NCBI RefSeq assembly: GCF_027942865.1
Contig: NC_134509.1
Location: 23,990,697 to 24,054,696 of the forward strand
From: Odontesthes bonariensis
Taxonomy: Eukaryota; Chordata; Actinopteri; Atheriniformes; Atherinopsidae
Reading direction: 5' to 3'
DNA: 64,000 nt
Shown here piece after piece: positions 1 through 31,962 of the stretch. Below the pieces are notes generated by a model. It worked only from the letters and a program-made list of their open reading frames with translations, was not told the origin of the DNA and ran no database searches. Numbering within the stretch: position 1 is the first letter of the stretch; each line of letters opens with the position of its first letter. Position numbers and translations under genes: made by a program.

Positions 1-560
1 AAAGCAGGAATGGGATTCAAACCCTGGTTCGGGTAGGGGGTAATGAAAATATAGAGGGTGCCAGTGGTGGAGGAAACAATAAGTGCGTAAGGAACTAGGA
101 CGGAGCAGGTGATGTCCTAAGAGGGCGGATCAGGGTGGTGTTTCCTGAAGAGATGGGTTTTCAGCCTGCGGCGAAAGATGGGCAGCAACTCAGCTGTCCT
201 GACATCAGTCGGGAGATCGTTCCACCATCGGGGTGCCAGAACAGAGAAAAGCCGTGACCGTGTCGATCGTGCACAGGGACCCCTGAGTGACGGGGCAGCC
301 AGGCGCCTGGAGGCCGCAGAGCGAAGTGGTCGGACGGGGGTGTAGGGCCTGGAGGTATGAAGGAGCTTTTCCTTCCACTGCCCTGTAGGCTAGCACCAGA
401 GTCTTAAACTGGATGCGAGCAGCTACAGGGAGCCAGTGTAGAGAGCGGAGAAGGGGAGTGGTGTGGGAGAACTTGGAGAGGTTGAACACCAGACGAGCAG
501 CAGCTTTCTGAACCAGCTCCAGAGGTCTGATGGCAAAAAGGCACATCCTTTTTAGGATGT
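1..560 (-). mobile_element. LINE (CR1/L2-like) 3' end, decayed
   Basis: On the minus strand from about 540 down to 205 the translation holds the C-terminal tail of a non-LTR retrotransposon reverse transcriptase: RPLELVQKAAARLVFNL, then TTPLLRSLHWLPVAARI and FKTLVLAYRA. These phrases are typical of fish CR1/L2-type LINEs. The usual final phrase (NDLPTDVRTAELLPIFRRRLKTHLFRKH) continues in a shifted frame across about 230-130, so the copy is frameshifted. Only the last roughly 180 codons and the 3' tail are present; the 5' part is missing (5' truncation, usual for LINEs). The exact clade is not resolved. Confidence 0.8.
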
Positions 561-2548
561 GTTTGGTGTTTTTTGGCTTGTAAATGATGCTGCTGATAAA
601 AGCTCATCTTCCTGCAGGCCTACAAATAACTTTGCTGTTTTTTTTGCTCTGTTTTGGTGTTACTGTGTTGTTGTCATTTCCATGTTGTGTTGAGTTTATC
701 TTGGCTTGTCTATTTAGTTTCATGACCATATTCCTGTTTTATATCCACAGTCTGTTCCTTGAATTGTCTCTGGGTCAGGTTTAATAATAGTTTTTTTTGG
801 GGTTAGGAAGGTTCCTTCTGGAGTGAAATGACCTGGAGGTATTTAAATAGCAGGCATGATAAAAGCTGTTTGAATTCTCTAAATACTAAGGAAATGATCT
901 TCAGTGCTTCCTTTCGTATCTCCTTTAGCATAGGAAACACTAAACCCCCCTTTTTGAGAGGAAAGCCGGATCAGTCCGGCCCACATTTCCTTGCTATTGC
1001 AACATTCAAAACGATATTCAGTTATATTTATACAGTCATACCAACTGGGATTTGTGTAGATAAATATGAGGACAGGAGGGTGAGTGTAGAACAACCTGTG
1101 ACAACAATGTATTTCACTTTTCTGCCCTTTTTTTCATACCATAATTATATGCCTTGATGATAAAGTCTTATTTTGCTAACATGATCATGCCTCTGTATAA
1201 CAACCTGATAATATTCCATTAAATAAGTATCTCAAACACTTTTTGGATTAATTCGTTGAACAAATGTAGTTTTGCTGTGGCCGACACACATCACAGTTCA
1301 GTGCAAGCATGGTCAGAATCTCATCGTAGCACAGTCATCTTTTACTAAGATTTTAAGAATTTCTTTTCTCGTAACATTTTCCAATGAGGTCAAGGAAAAA
1401 GATCATTCTTTTATTAGTCTTCCTGCACACCAGGACTCTACTGTCCAGTTACCTCACCTGCCCTTTGTTTGTCATCGGCTTCCTCTGCATAGATACTTAG
1501 AGGTTTTCTTTGTTCAGAGCCAGATCCTCTTCGTTGCTCCCTGATAATAGTGAGGCTTGTGTTTTAACCTCTGCTTAGTTTGTTCGTTTAGATTTTTGTT
1601 CCTTGGACCTCCTGCTGTGGCAGTGTCTTTGGTTTGCTTCAATAAAGTTTTGGTTCATCGTCGTGAAATTATATTTCACTGTTTACATAATGCATTTTTA
1701 TCTTATTGCCAAATGTTACTGAACACTCTGATATCCCCCTTTTATGTATATTTTTCCCGTAAGATGTCTGAAAATCGTCATGGTTAGTGCGCTAAAGGCA
1801 GGATGTCTTGTAATGTAATGCAGCTGAGTGATAATTACAGGTCACCACCAGAATGAAAGCAATAACAAATTGAAACATTTGCATGATTATGATAACAACT
1901 TGCAGACTTATAAATTCTCTATTTGCAACATGCACCACAAAGGCCCAAAGGTTCCACTATCAGATTAAAACCACGCTGGAATTTTGTAAAAATCTCATAC
2001 CATAAAATGTGTAATAGATATGAATTGTTTTTATTCTCCTATAGCAGTATTGTTTTTACCCCTGGACCAGCTATTGACTCACATTCTGTAGAGAATATTC
2101 TGGATAAACGTGTAGCATAAAAGCACAATACGTCAACCTATAGCAAAATGAAAAACTAAAGTAAATGCTGTGCTTTCTCTTTCATGAGATCATTGAGTTT
2201 TCCAACAGCTCTGATTTATGTTGTACTGTAACGTTAGTATCACTACAACTGAACCTTTAGTCTGCAGATATGAGGTCTGACTTTCAATAATCCCATTTTC
2301 CTGCCTGTGACGTAATTGGACACTCATAGATGGCTAATAAATGCAAGTGGAGGTTAAAATGGCTGTATAATGTGTACCTTAATATTGAGGTTTTTCCTGG
2401 TATCTATATTGAATTTATATAATTTGAGTTTATGCCAATACCAAAGGTTTAAATTATTAATGATTTTCCCTTTAGACTGTATTCTCCTCTGTCTGTCTGA
2501 TGAGTCAAACTGCCATTCACGCCCCATCTCATTCTTTGAGAAGTGAGC
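561..2548. other. AT-rich intergenic stretch, no gene seen
   Basis: About 2 kb of AT-rich sequence between the LINE end and the tekt4 upstream region. Open frames here are short, lack recognisable domains and overlap on both strands. I see no RNA gene or clear repeat family. Confidence 0.5.
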
Positions 2549-2581
2549 CAGTCAGCTGAGCCAAAACTGCTCAGCTGACTG
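2549..2581. repeat. Perfect 13-bp inverted repeat upstream of tekt4
   Basis: CAGTCAGCTGAGC (2549-2561) and its exact reverse complement (2569-2581) flank a 7-nt spacer. Each arm holds a CAGCTG E-box. It lies about 150 bp before the tekt4 start codon and directly abuts the X-box-like motif. It could be a paired binding site or a small hairpin; function is inferred only from position. Confidence 0.6.
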
Positions 2582-2582
2582 T

Positions 2583-2595
2583 GTAACTAAGCAAC
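2583..2595 (+). promoter_or_regulatory. Candidate RFX X-box of tekt4
   Basis: GTAACTAAGCAAC fits the RFX X-box plan (GTNRCC, short spacer, RGYAAC). The second half-site is exact; the first has T for the final C. It lies about 135 bp before the tekt4 ATG, the usual distance for X-boxes that drive ciliary genes through RFX factors. Tektin 4 is an axonemal protein, so the site makes biological sense. It is a single degenerate motif and could be chance. Confidence 0.45.
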
Positions 2596-2728
2596 AGCAA
2601 ACAAACATAAGCCTGCAGCTCGGCCTGGACAGTTGAAGCTAAAGAAACTCAATCAATTAAATTTTCAGTCTAAACTTGCTTCGATCAGCTGATTTGTAGT
2701 TTTTCTTTCAACTGAACTATCAGAAAAA

Positions 2729-5033
2729 ATGAGTTCCGAAGTTATAGTGTCACGGCCGCACTACGACAGCAGAGCTGTAGCTCAAGGAGTCCAAAAGGAA
2801 GGTCCACCTGTGGAGCCAGACATCCCTCAGCTGTCCTCAGGCTCAGCCACCGCAGGGTACCGCTCAGCAAAATACATGCCAGCTGAATGGTTCTCCAACT
2901 ACCAAACCATACTAGAACAGGCTGGTACCGACCATCACGAATCTGAGAGCATCCAGCGACAGTCCAGAACTTTGAACCAGGACACAGAAGCAGCCACTTT
3001 CAAGACCCAGACCAAGGGAACTTGTCTTCTGGGAGAGAGACTACAAGAGATCCACTACTGGAAGTCAGAGCTGCAGCGGCACATTGAGCAGCTGCAGGCC
3101 GACACAGAGTCACTGCTGGCCTTAAAGACGCGGCTGGAGAGGGCGCTGGATGCCACTGAGACTCCTTATGCCATCGCCACTGATAATCTGAACTGCAGGG
3201 CGAGAAGACTGGGACCAGACCTTGTCAGAGACACCGTGGAAGAGGAGCTGCTGAAGGTGAAACACTGGATGTAATCAGTAAATTAACTGCTAGTGAAAAT
3301 AGTCATTGATTGTAGCCCTGTGAAACACTGACTAATTTTTCCATCCATCCATTCCATCTATTTTTTATACCTACTTAATCCAACTCAGGGTCACGGCTGT
3401 CGTTGGGCAAAAAGCAGGGTAGGCTACACCCTGGAGAAGTTGGCAGACCATCACAGAGACAAACAATCATGCACGCTCACACTTACTCCCAGGGTCAATT
3501 TAGAGACAAAAATTAACCTAAAATGCATGTTTTTTGGGCAGTGGGAGGAAGCCAGAGTACCCAGAGAGAAGCCACATACACAGGGAGAACATGCAAACTC
3601 CACACAGAAAGACCCCAGCTGGGATTTGAACCAGGAACCATTTTGCTGTGAGGCGACAGTGCTAACCACCACACCACCATGTAGCGCCTGACTCATTTTT
3701 GCTCTAATAACAATAGTTTCAGGATCAGGTATCTAACAGTAACACAATCTCAGCAGACCACCCATACTGTAAGCCTGTCTGTTTGCAGGAGGTGGACTTG
3801 ATCAGGAGTGTCCAGGCTCTTCTGAAGAGAACTACAGCTCAGGTTGTCAGTCAAATCAAGTGAGTACAAAACTTTGCTTATTGGCTTGTTCGTGAATGGT
3901 GTTCATTACAATAATGTCAAAGCTCTGTGGAGAACTGCATCATCCTCCATTTATGTGTGTCAGGATGAACAGAGAGGCCAAGCAGACACTGGAGTTGGAC
4001 TGGTCTGATAAGTACCAGGCCTACAGCTTTGATGACCACGGTGGTAGGCACTGTAACACAAGTCCAGATACACAGCAGCACCCCAGCTCAGCCGCCATGC
4101 AGGAGCAGTAAGTCTGAGTGTATGGAAGCATCAAATGAAGGAGAGACTCTGCTGGTAATCTTTGTACTTAACCTTACTATGTACTGTGCCTTCTGTTCTG
4201 CTGCAGTGTGTGTAACCCCTCATCATGGACCAAATATACACAGGACAACCTGTCCAAGGCCATGCAGGAGGAACAAGCCACAAACAGCCTCAGGTCAGAG
4301 AACATGCCGGTTCAGATTGTTTTTAAGCTGTAATAAAGTCTGAAAACGACTTTTGTAAATCTTGTTTGTGTGTCAGGGTGCTGGTGGAGCGAATGCTGCA
4401 GGACACCACTGAAGATCTGAGAGTACAGTGCTCCAGTGTGGATCAAGCCTTCAGCCAGCGCTGTGTGGAGCTTAGTGAGGCCAAAACTCAGCTGGACATG
4501 AAGCTCACTCAGGTAGGCAAGCTGGCAAAAAAAAAGAAAGAGGTCGAAAGATGATTGATGATTGTTTGTATTACTGTGTGTGAAGATTTTGGAACAAATC
4601 GGAGCCCAGGAGAGGAACATCGTTGCTCTACAGCAGGCCATCCACAACAAAGAGGCTCCACTGCGAGTAGCTCAGTCCAGACTTTACCTTCGCTCCCTCA
4701 GACCCAACATGGAGCTCTGCAGGGATCAACCCCAGCTTAGGTATGCATAAACAAAACACAAAAACCTCTATATCCTGTTTCTCTTTTATTATGTGATCAT
4801 CTGTGACTTGTCTTGGCAGTTTGGAAGGAGAGGTGAGACAAATTGATGCCTTCCTGGCGTCACTGAACCAGAAGCTGAGCAAAGCCAGAAGCTCCCTGTC
4901 CCACCTGGAGGAGTCACAGATGGTACTTAAGAAGGACATAAAGTGTAAAAGCCATTCATTATTCATCGATAGGGACAAGTGCATGACTCACCGCAAAAGA
5001 TACCCAACTGTCTCAGCATTGTCAGGCTTCTGA
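2729..5033 (+). CDS. tekt4: Tektin-4, 7 coding exons, 444 aa
   Basis: Coding exons: 2729-3256, 3789-3859, 3964-4107, 4207-4293, 4377-4512, 4586-4740, 4820-5033; every join has GT-AG borders and keeps frame, giving 444 aa (human TEKT4 is about 435). Tektins are coiled-coil filament proteins inside the doublet microtubules of cilia and sperm flagella. Visible marks are SATAGYRSAKYMPAEWF near residue 40, the coiled-coil stretch GERLQEIHYWKSELQRHIEQ, the conserved RALDATETPYAI and DWSDKYQAY, the tektin signature RPNMELCRD at residues 361-369, and the C-terminal SLFIDRDKCMTHRKRYPT. Closest recalled match is TEKT4 over its whole length rather than TEKT1, 2, 3 or 5. The first ATG follows an AT-rich leader and is kept as the start. 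The gene looks intact. Intron 1 carries a repeat (3340-3690). The upstream X-box-like motif suggests RFX control. Confidence 0.95.
3340..3690 (-). repeat. Teleost interspersed repeat with (GGAT)n tail in tekt4 intron 1
   Basis: The phrases near 3600-3690 (about a gggatttgaacc core, gtgaggcgacagtgctaacc, accacaccaccatg) and the CCATCCATCC start belong to a very common fish interspersed repeat that ends in a GGAT tail when read on the minus strand. It resembles an L2-type LINE 3' end, but I cannot assign the family firmly. It lies wholly within intron 1. A related fragment lies at 11420-11497. Confidence 0.6.
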
Positions 5034-5176
5034 ACAACTTTGAGTGCCTATGAAACTGATCTTGGTTTTATTTTTCTAACTTTAAAATTTGGGATTGTTC
5101 TTTTATCTTTTTGTTCTGTGTCGTTATGATCAGAGTAAACAAGAAAGCCTCAAATGTAATAGTTAGAAACATCACC

Positions 5177-5215
5177 TCACTTGTCAGTCTTATGTTTCAT
5201 AAGACTGACAAGTGA
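5177..5215. repeat. Perfect 18-bp hairpin with 3-nt loop
   Basis: TCACTTGTCAGTCTTATG (5177-5194), loop TTT, then the exact reverse complement (5198-5215). It lies about 145 bp past the tekt4 stop and could be in its 3' UTR. The stem is shorter than a typical pre-miRNA. It may instead be the centre of a palindromic mobile-element end. Confidence 0.65.
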
Positions 5216-6907
5216 CACTGACTTGAGATGAAACACGAATACTTCCTCTTGTGTTTCAACCATTTCTCTTCATGCTGACCTCAGCCGCTGAAGCAGCACA
5301 GAAAACATTGCATGACAGTACCCAGCCAACATTCATATGGGGTCCATGGGGTTTAAAAATGGGCAGAAAAATGGACCCCACATAAGATTTTGGACACATC
5401 CCCGTTCAGTACCCATTTACCCGAGCATAACCAATCTGGTCAATTAACATTATAATTACTATGGACAATCTCATTTGGGGGTCACTTTTCAGCCCGTTTA
5501 TAACCGTCATAAGGCCCACATATAAATATTATCTGTGTACCCGTGTGTATGTACATGTTCTTCTATATTTTTTCAAGTTTTTGAAAACTTTGTTTGTGTT
5601 AGTGGGTCAAAAGCTTGTTTTAAGAGTTACAAGTAATTTAAGGCTAGACATTTACTTATGATGATTATGGTAGGTGACAGGGGACAGTTTAATACTGCAT
5701 ACTTATAAAGGTAGGAAAACAAGGAAAACACTAGCATTTATAAACCATGACTTAAGCTGCTGGCAGTTGAAGAAGTAGCGCTATTGAGGATGAAATGATG
5801 AAATCACAAATGAATAAAGAGTAAAGATATGCACTTCCTAAAACATCTCTCCAGCAGTGTCACATACCCCGCATCTACTAAAACAGAAATAGCATGACAT
5901 GTCTGCAGACACCCTTCAGCAGAAGTGTTTCATGTTCCTCATTTTGTCATTTCTCCACATTCGTGCAAAGCTAATCAGAGATAGTGGCCGTCAAGAGAAT
6001 TTTTGTCATTATAGATAACTGTTTGTTTTTTCCTCTTTATGATGCAGGTTGCATGATGGTGCAGGATGTGACTAATTCCTTCCACAGTCCAACAAATAGG
6101 TTCATCCTAAGTTAACTAGCTATCTTAATAGAAATTCCGCTCTTTGGCCCATCCTCTGTTTTGCAGAGATAAAGCGTACCTTTCTTTTGAGGATCAAGAA
6201 GTAGAGATCATTCAACCTTTCAGCTGGGGCATTGGGGGCCAAGCCAAGGAATGGGGCCAAGTGGGGGGACTTCTTATGAATCTACCTTTTCACACATATA
6301 TGTAGCCCACTGAAAGCTCTATATTTTCAAATGGTTGAATTGCTTACTTGTACACAGTGCATAGCAGCAGCTATAAAAATTGACAGTTGACACTATGGTG
6401 CATGTGTCCAGTGATGCTTTGCCCCACTAGAGGGGGCTCTCGAGCCTTAATATCTTCCATCTTGTCAGACGTCCTTACAGCAACGTGTTTTCAGCTAGAA
6501 AAACAGCATACAAGTCCGAGGTAGCAGCTAAATGTAAAATAAAAGGTAAGCTGTGGTAGGAGGTTATGTGCATTTGTTGATGTTGATTTGTGTATGAAAT
6601 TGGTTTAAAAGAACAGCTTTTGTTTCTAACTGATTTGTCTATTGGTTATGTTAATCTGTAATAAAACCACCACAATATGCACATTTATATTGTTATTGTT
6701 TTTTCTTTTTTATTTGGGAGGGAGGGATGAGTCAATTCTGGTTTACGAAAATGAAACAGAATAATTCAATTAAACTTTTAAGGATACTCTACATTTCCAA
6801 CAAATTGTGTAAATAAATTCCATACTTTTATCTTTTTTACCGAAACTTTAATTCTGGATATAGTTCACGAACAAGTAAAGCTTTGAGGCCTCATTATTGG
6901 GAGGATC

Positions 6908-6908
6908 T

Positions 6909-6940
<32 letters not shown>
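6908..6940. repeat. (TC)n microsatellite
   Basis: Uninterrupted CT/TC dinucleotide run of about 16 units in intergenic DNA between tekt4 and loxl4. Confidence 0.9.
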
Positions 6941-6943
<3 letters not shown>

Positions 6944-7779
6944 AACTCACTGAGCCACCATTCGTCTCTATTCTTAGACAGAACTTGCTTCAAGTTAGGA
7001 GGTGCCACGACTGAAGATGTTATGAAACTCAGCTTCATGCGAAGACGCACGGTTCAGACATGTAGTTTCATTGCAGGGCACGTGGTATTTTGTCTTATGA
7101 CACCACTATCTGTGGGCACAGTGACGTGCCAGGGCTGTGTGTGTGTGTGCATGCATCTTTGTGCATGAGTGTATGTTTAAGACAATTTAATCATTGGGTG
7201 GAATAAAAGAGCTCAGAAGCTTTAAGGGGAAAGCACGTTTTTCACGTTAAAGATTGTGACTGATTGTAAGATTGTAAAGACTGGGTCGGACTTAGAAACC
7301 CAAATAAACTAACATCCATTTATTGGTTTGTCCAGAGCTAATAAGGACAGAATACGGACCGATCCTTATAATATCATGTCTTTTATTAAGTCTCATGTGT
7401 TCCATGGATTCAGATATGTAACCAGCCAAGACGTAGCTGGTGTAGAAGGTCATCCCCCTGCTGCAGGGTACATGCTGACAAGTTTTAACTGAGATGCTCT
7501 AATTATTGCTCAATCACATAAATGTTGACACTCAGAGGATAATAGCTCAATCTTTTTTTTAAATCCGGATTATTGTTGTGTGTTTTTATGGATTTCCCTG
7601 GTCTATTTCCCTTTTCCAGAAATTTCTTTGAAGGGCAGTTGGTGATGTAAAGTAGAAACGTGACCAGATAAAAAAGAAGAAAAAAAAGCCACTAAAATGA
7701 ATAAAATGGGAGGGATTGATGAAGTAGCAGATCTGAGGGAGTGACAGAATAAGAAAAAGGGAGGGAGAAGAGGAGAATA

Positions 7780-7856
7780 GAGAGAAAGCAGGACCAAACT
7801 CCCAGTTTGCTCTCCCTTCTTTCTCCCAGTGACTCCAGGCTGAGATCAACAGATAG
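7780..7856 (+). other. loxl4: Putative 5' UTR exon of loxl4
   Basis: A good splice donor (CAACAGATAG followed by gtgagt) ends at 7856. The coding exon downstream begins after a clear acceptor (cttttgcag at 8725) only 9 nt before the start codon, so an upstream noncoding exon is required. This is the best donor I see in the preceding kilobase. The 5' edge is a guess; no TATA box stands out. Confidence 0.35.
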
Positions 7857-8734
7857 GTGAGTTCCACCTCAGCAGTTTTCACTTTCAACACTTTGCTTCA
7901 CCTTTTGTTTCACAGTTGTTTTTTTCCTTCTGCAGGCAAGAGTTGATCCTTGCAGCTGCTTAGATTTATCTTAACTCACCTCTTCTCTAACTAACCTCAC
8001 TTCAGACCTCATTAGTCTGAGGTACAGACTTTACTTGCACATATTTGTTTTGCAGTAAAACATATGCAAAGCCGAATATGATTAACCTCTAAATGGATGC
8101 AATTGAAACTGCCTCTAGCATCCTCCAGATCTCCTCTTCCTCAGAATGCTCCTCATCTCAGCTTTCTCCTCTCAGTTAGAAGTTAAAGATTTTGGATGTA
8201 GACTGTGGCTGAATTAAACATTGCTCGTCAACCAAACTATTTGTCATAGACCTACTACTTTATTTATGAGTGAGATCCTTTTTTATGACAGTGTTTATTT
8301 GCTTTTTTGTCTTTTGGATAAATACAGGCAGCTAAGCTTAATGGTTTGTGGAAAACCAGAGTTTCCGTTGGCTAGATGAAAAGGCTACTTTTAGCTTTGG
8401 TTATTACTCCTTTTTACCCCAAAAGGTCTGGACTGTCTCAGGCCTCTGACTGTCCTTTATAAGACTGATTATATTAAAGTATAAAAACAGGCGCCAATCA
8501 TTCATTTACTACATAGTGTTCCATGAGGGTTTGAAGAGAAGTTTGTAATTATATGTTTGCCACAGTGAAGAATGTTAAGTCCCATGGCTGTACGTGATTG
8601 TTGGGATTTTTGTGGTAACTTGCATATTTATTTGGGGTCTCCAGCTTCGGTAGTTTCTTTGTTTTACTTTCGTTGAATGCCACATTTCCATCAGACCTCC
8701 TTCATTCCCCGTTCTGCTTTTGCAGCCTTCCAGG

Positions 8735-28441
<19,707 letters not shown>

Positions 28442-29285
28442 ATTAAGGAGCACCTAGATTTAAGAGCAACTGTACAACTCCTCACCACACCTCAAAACGT
28501 CAGGGGAGGGAGAGTGAATGACAATGGCATGCCAACAGATAATGAAATATGGGTCAGAGAAGGGCAAAAAAAGTGAGAAAGTTTGAGAGGGGTGGAGGGA
28601 CTTGATGCAAAAATGTCTTATTAGGATCCTGTGGCTGATTGTGATCAGCTTTTCTTGCAACGGAGAGAAAATAAAAGAGGAAGCATCCTGTCACCATGAT
28701 TTACGAAACGTAGAGTAGTTTACAATTCATAAAACTTGTCTTGATTTTTTTCTTTTTCTTTTAACAAATTTGTTTAAAACATAATCACAGTTAAACGTAA
28801 TGACATGAAGGCAGAAAAGAGAAGAACTTTTACAGTGCATCACCAGACTGTCCATGTGTAATACTAACACAGGTAAATTATGTACAAAACTCTGTACATG
28901 CCTTCTTTGCTTTTACTGTCCACATTACAAAATGCAGTATTTACTGTCAAAACTGTGGGTTTTTTTGGTTTTGAATCAGATTTTTTTTTTATTCTCATGG
29001 TGCTATTTTGCCTTTTTTTTAAATAAATATTGTATTGTATTGCACATGTATTGTCATGTACAGTTTTATATATTACCTCTCTGGAATATTGTTCTTCAGG
29101 TCTCTAATTTATGCAGAATTTTAATGTACTTTGAAGATGAAACATGTTTGTATTGTTCATTTTTATCATAACTTCTTCTATTTTGTTTGTGCTTTACCTG
29201 TTAAACATCGGTAAAAATAGATGAGATCTGGTTGTACTACAACGTTGCGCTTAACAGTACTTGGTAACGGTAATGGAAGAATAAA
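28442..29285 (+). other. loxl4: loxl4 3' UTR with polyadenylation signals
   Basis: AT-rich stretch after the loxl4 stop. AATAAA signals occur near 28667, near 29022 and at 29280-29285; the last is followed by less T-rich sequence and is my preferred end. No other gene is visible. Confidence 0.5.
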
Positions 29286-30130
29286 GTCAGATTGACAAAC
29301 TGGTCATTTGAGGAATGGTTATTTGACTTTAGACTTTTCAAACGCAGATATCAAAGAGAAACAATGACTAAAGTTACAGTTTCTGCAGAGGATTCAGGAG
29401 ATCTGCTTATCAGCTAAAAGAATTTCCTTTTCTTTACTCTGTGCCATCTGCAAATTTGGCAGGCTGATTACATCGGAACTCCTTGAGTTTCTCCAGCAGA
29501 TTTAAAAGGAAGATCTAGAAAGATTGAAGTGACTGAGCTTCATATTTTTTCCTCATGAACCTGAGCTAAGGAGACTGACATATTGAAGTCAAATATTGAG
29601 TTTGTGGACTTAAAGTTTCAGTCACAGTAAAAGGCTTAAGCCTCTGCTGTCAGTTATCACAATACTCATCTGTTCTTTTCTGGTCATTAATGCAATTACT
29701 TGTTGGTAAATTTTAGAAACTTTCTTGAGGTGACAAATAATTCCTTGAACATGTCGTGCTTGTGAGGGCCGCCTCCTTTTATTAGACCTATCATTTGTCT
29801 ATTGGTAACTTGCTCCATAATGGTGAGCTTACTTTTGCTTTTCCGTTTTTGCTCTTGAGAGATAAATAATCACGGTACCAAGACGGAAAGACTGTTTCCT
29901 CCATCAATGCCAGTGCCATTTCATTTTCAAAAGAAATTATTTGGATCTTGGCCTAAACCTAATGGAGGTTTTTTGTTTGTTTGTTTTTGTCTACCAAGTT
30001 CAATTAAATTTAGCCTGGTCTTTGTGTAGTCTCACTGAGAAGCAAGCCAACAAACAGAAGGAAATGATCACATACCTCAACTCTTTCCTTAAAGATATAA
30101 ACTATTCTTACTTCTTTTATAATGCCCACT
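29286..30130. other. Intergenic stretch, nothing recognised
   Basis: AT-rich sequence between the loxl4 3' UTR and a LINE fragment. No gene, RNA or clear repeat seen. Confidence 0.5.
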
Positions 30131-30650
30131 GATTATTCAGCTGGTGGTGAGTCTGTCACTGTCTGTCAGGGCCATGAGATTCAGTCAGTTTACAAATACA
30201 AATCTCTGGATTCGTATTTGATGGTTCTCTTACTTTAGAACCTAAAAATCATCAAATGGTAAAATAAAATCTGATGTCAAAACTAGGATCTTTCTTTAGA
30301 ATCAAGTCTAAGAGAGGCTTGTTGCTGCCACTTTTCTGTCTGTAGACGATTATGGCGAGGTCATTTACATGTATCGTGGAGCACCAAGGCTCATAACAAA
30401 CTTTTAAACCCTTACACACCACTCCATATGGTATGCTCTGGTTGGATGTTCTGCTTTGTCCTCCCATGGACTCAAACATTGGTATATTCTTGTTCATAAA
30501 ACTTTGTTCCTTTGACCTACTCCTGTTATCTATTTCCAATGCCAATATTGAATCATGAAAAAAAATAAAGCTTTTCAGTATGCTTCTCCTGTTCCTGGGA
30601 ATAAATTGCAAAATCATCAAAAGCTTAAGGAGCTGTTTTCACCGAACAAA
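30130..30650 (+). mobile_element. LINE reverse-transcriptase C-terminal remnant
   Basis: Plus-strand translation, broken by several stops, gives IRIFDGSLTLEPKNHQ, KLGSFFRIKSKRGL, a FTCIVEHQGS-like stretch and MLWLDVLLCPP. The order and spacing match the region after the RT domain of a fish LINE (YLGIWID...KLTFKPHI..., KLGFFYRNKS..., DYGDVIYM..., VGWPSL). The copy is old and has at least three stops or frameshifts. The family is not resolved. The minus-strand frame over the same bases is a shadow. Confidence 0.5.
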
Positions 30651-31526
30651 TTCAAACAAGTCTAAAAATATTAGTGTAATGGTGTAAGAGGAGGAAAGTT
30701 ATGGACGATACAGATTCAGGGATCAGCACTCCGGAGGCCAACGGATGACGGCGCTTCAGTCTTTATTTAACAATAACCAAAAGCACGGCTGAGCTGGGAA
30801 ACCATGAACTAAACTGGGACTGAATAATAGAACAACCAGGCAGGGAGATAATCAGGGGCCCATTGCACAAAAGTAGGATGAGGGATTAAGCCGGGATATG
30901 TTGGCTATCCTGGATCAACTTATCCGTGATCCGGTTGCACAAAAGTGGGATAGAGGGAAGTGGGATATGTTCAGACGTAAGTTACCATGGAGATTTATTC
31001 TGTGAAGCTAGCCTGCTCCAGACCAGGCTAAGTTCCAGGATCTATTTAATCTCATTCCTTATCTCAGTCAGCGGTCGCCACAAATGGAAACCAATATTTA
31101 TTCCACTGCCTAGAACATATTGTTAAAATATTTAACTATACCCACTATCATTATTGAAACATTTGTGATCATTAATTACAATCATTTTAGATAACTGATG
31201 ATTTTAGATGAACCACTAGATAATATAGTTTCCCACAGACTACACATAAAGTACATCACCATATAAATATAAATACACATTAGAGAGTACCATGATGTTC
31301 CTTTGTTGAACAAGGACGAATCAAAGCAAGTAAACCATCAGCTCCTTTCAAAACTGAAGTCACACAGTGCTCTACAAGACAAAAAGCACAGAATCAAAGC
31401 ATGCAGTTTGAGACAAACTGTTTGTAAAAATGGGCTATACAAATAAAATTGCCTTGCCTAAACAGCACAAAAACCTAACAAAAATTCCTCTGCCATTGCA
31501 GGCCCAACTTAAATAAACATGCAATA

Positions 31527-31890
31527 TTAATTAAAATAATTTAACACATATTGGTCTCTGACCAGCCGACCACAGTCGTCATCCGGGAAGATGGCAGGAT
31601 TGTCCCAGTCTATGAGAGCTGGCACTCTGGGGGCCCTCTCCTTTCTCAGGCAGGCCACATTCTGGAGGACAGCACAGGCCACAATGATATCACATGCCCT
31701 GTCTGGGCTGATCCTCAGGTGGTTCAGACACTGAAAGCGTGCCTTCAGTAGGCCAAATGTCATTTCTATCCGGGCCCTTGTTCTGGCATGGGCATGGTTG
31801 TATGCCAGTTGTGCCTCCAGAGGGTCTGCAAATGGAGTGAGCAGAAAAGGCTGGCAGGCATACCCTCTGTCACCCAGCAATACACCCAGG
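31527..31890 (-). pseudogene. HARBI1-like transposase, C-terminal half
   Basis: The minus frame reads LGDRGYACQPFLLTPFAD, then IEMTFGLLKARFQCLNHLR. These carry the second D and the E of the DDE catalytic triad of PIF/Harbinger nucleases. About 115 residues remain of a normal length of roughly 350; the first catalytic D and the N-terminal part are absent. An acceptor-like site precedes EFLGVLLGDRGYA near 31897. The frame is open over the kept part. Confidence 0.8.
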
Positions 31891-31962
31891 AATTCACCTG
31901 TGAATACAAAATGTTACCATCACAACCTCATAAGTAGTGACATTCTTAACACAGCCATTATG

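Larger units (their letters stand above)
5034..7779. other. Intergenic region tekt4-loxl4
   Basis: No gene recognised. It holds a perfect 39-nt hairpin (5177-5215) and a (TC)n microsatellite (about 6908-6940). No close AATAAA was seen downstream of tekt4; the first clear one is near 5813. The remaining short open frames have no domain signal. Confidence 0.5.

Noticed and set aside
8720-8734. Upstream in-frame TTG start for loxl4
   Set aside because: The bases up to 8725 form a splice acceptor (cttttgcag); the ATG at 8735 gives a clean signal peptide.
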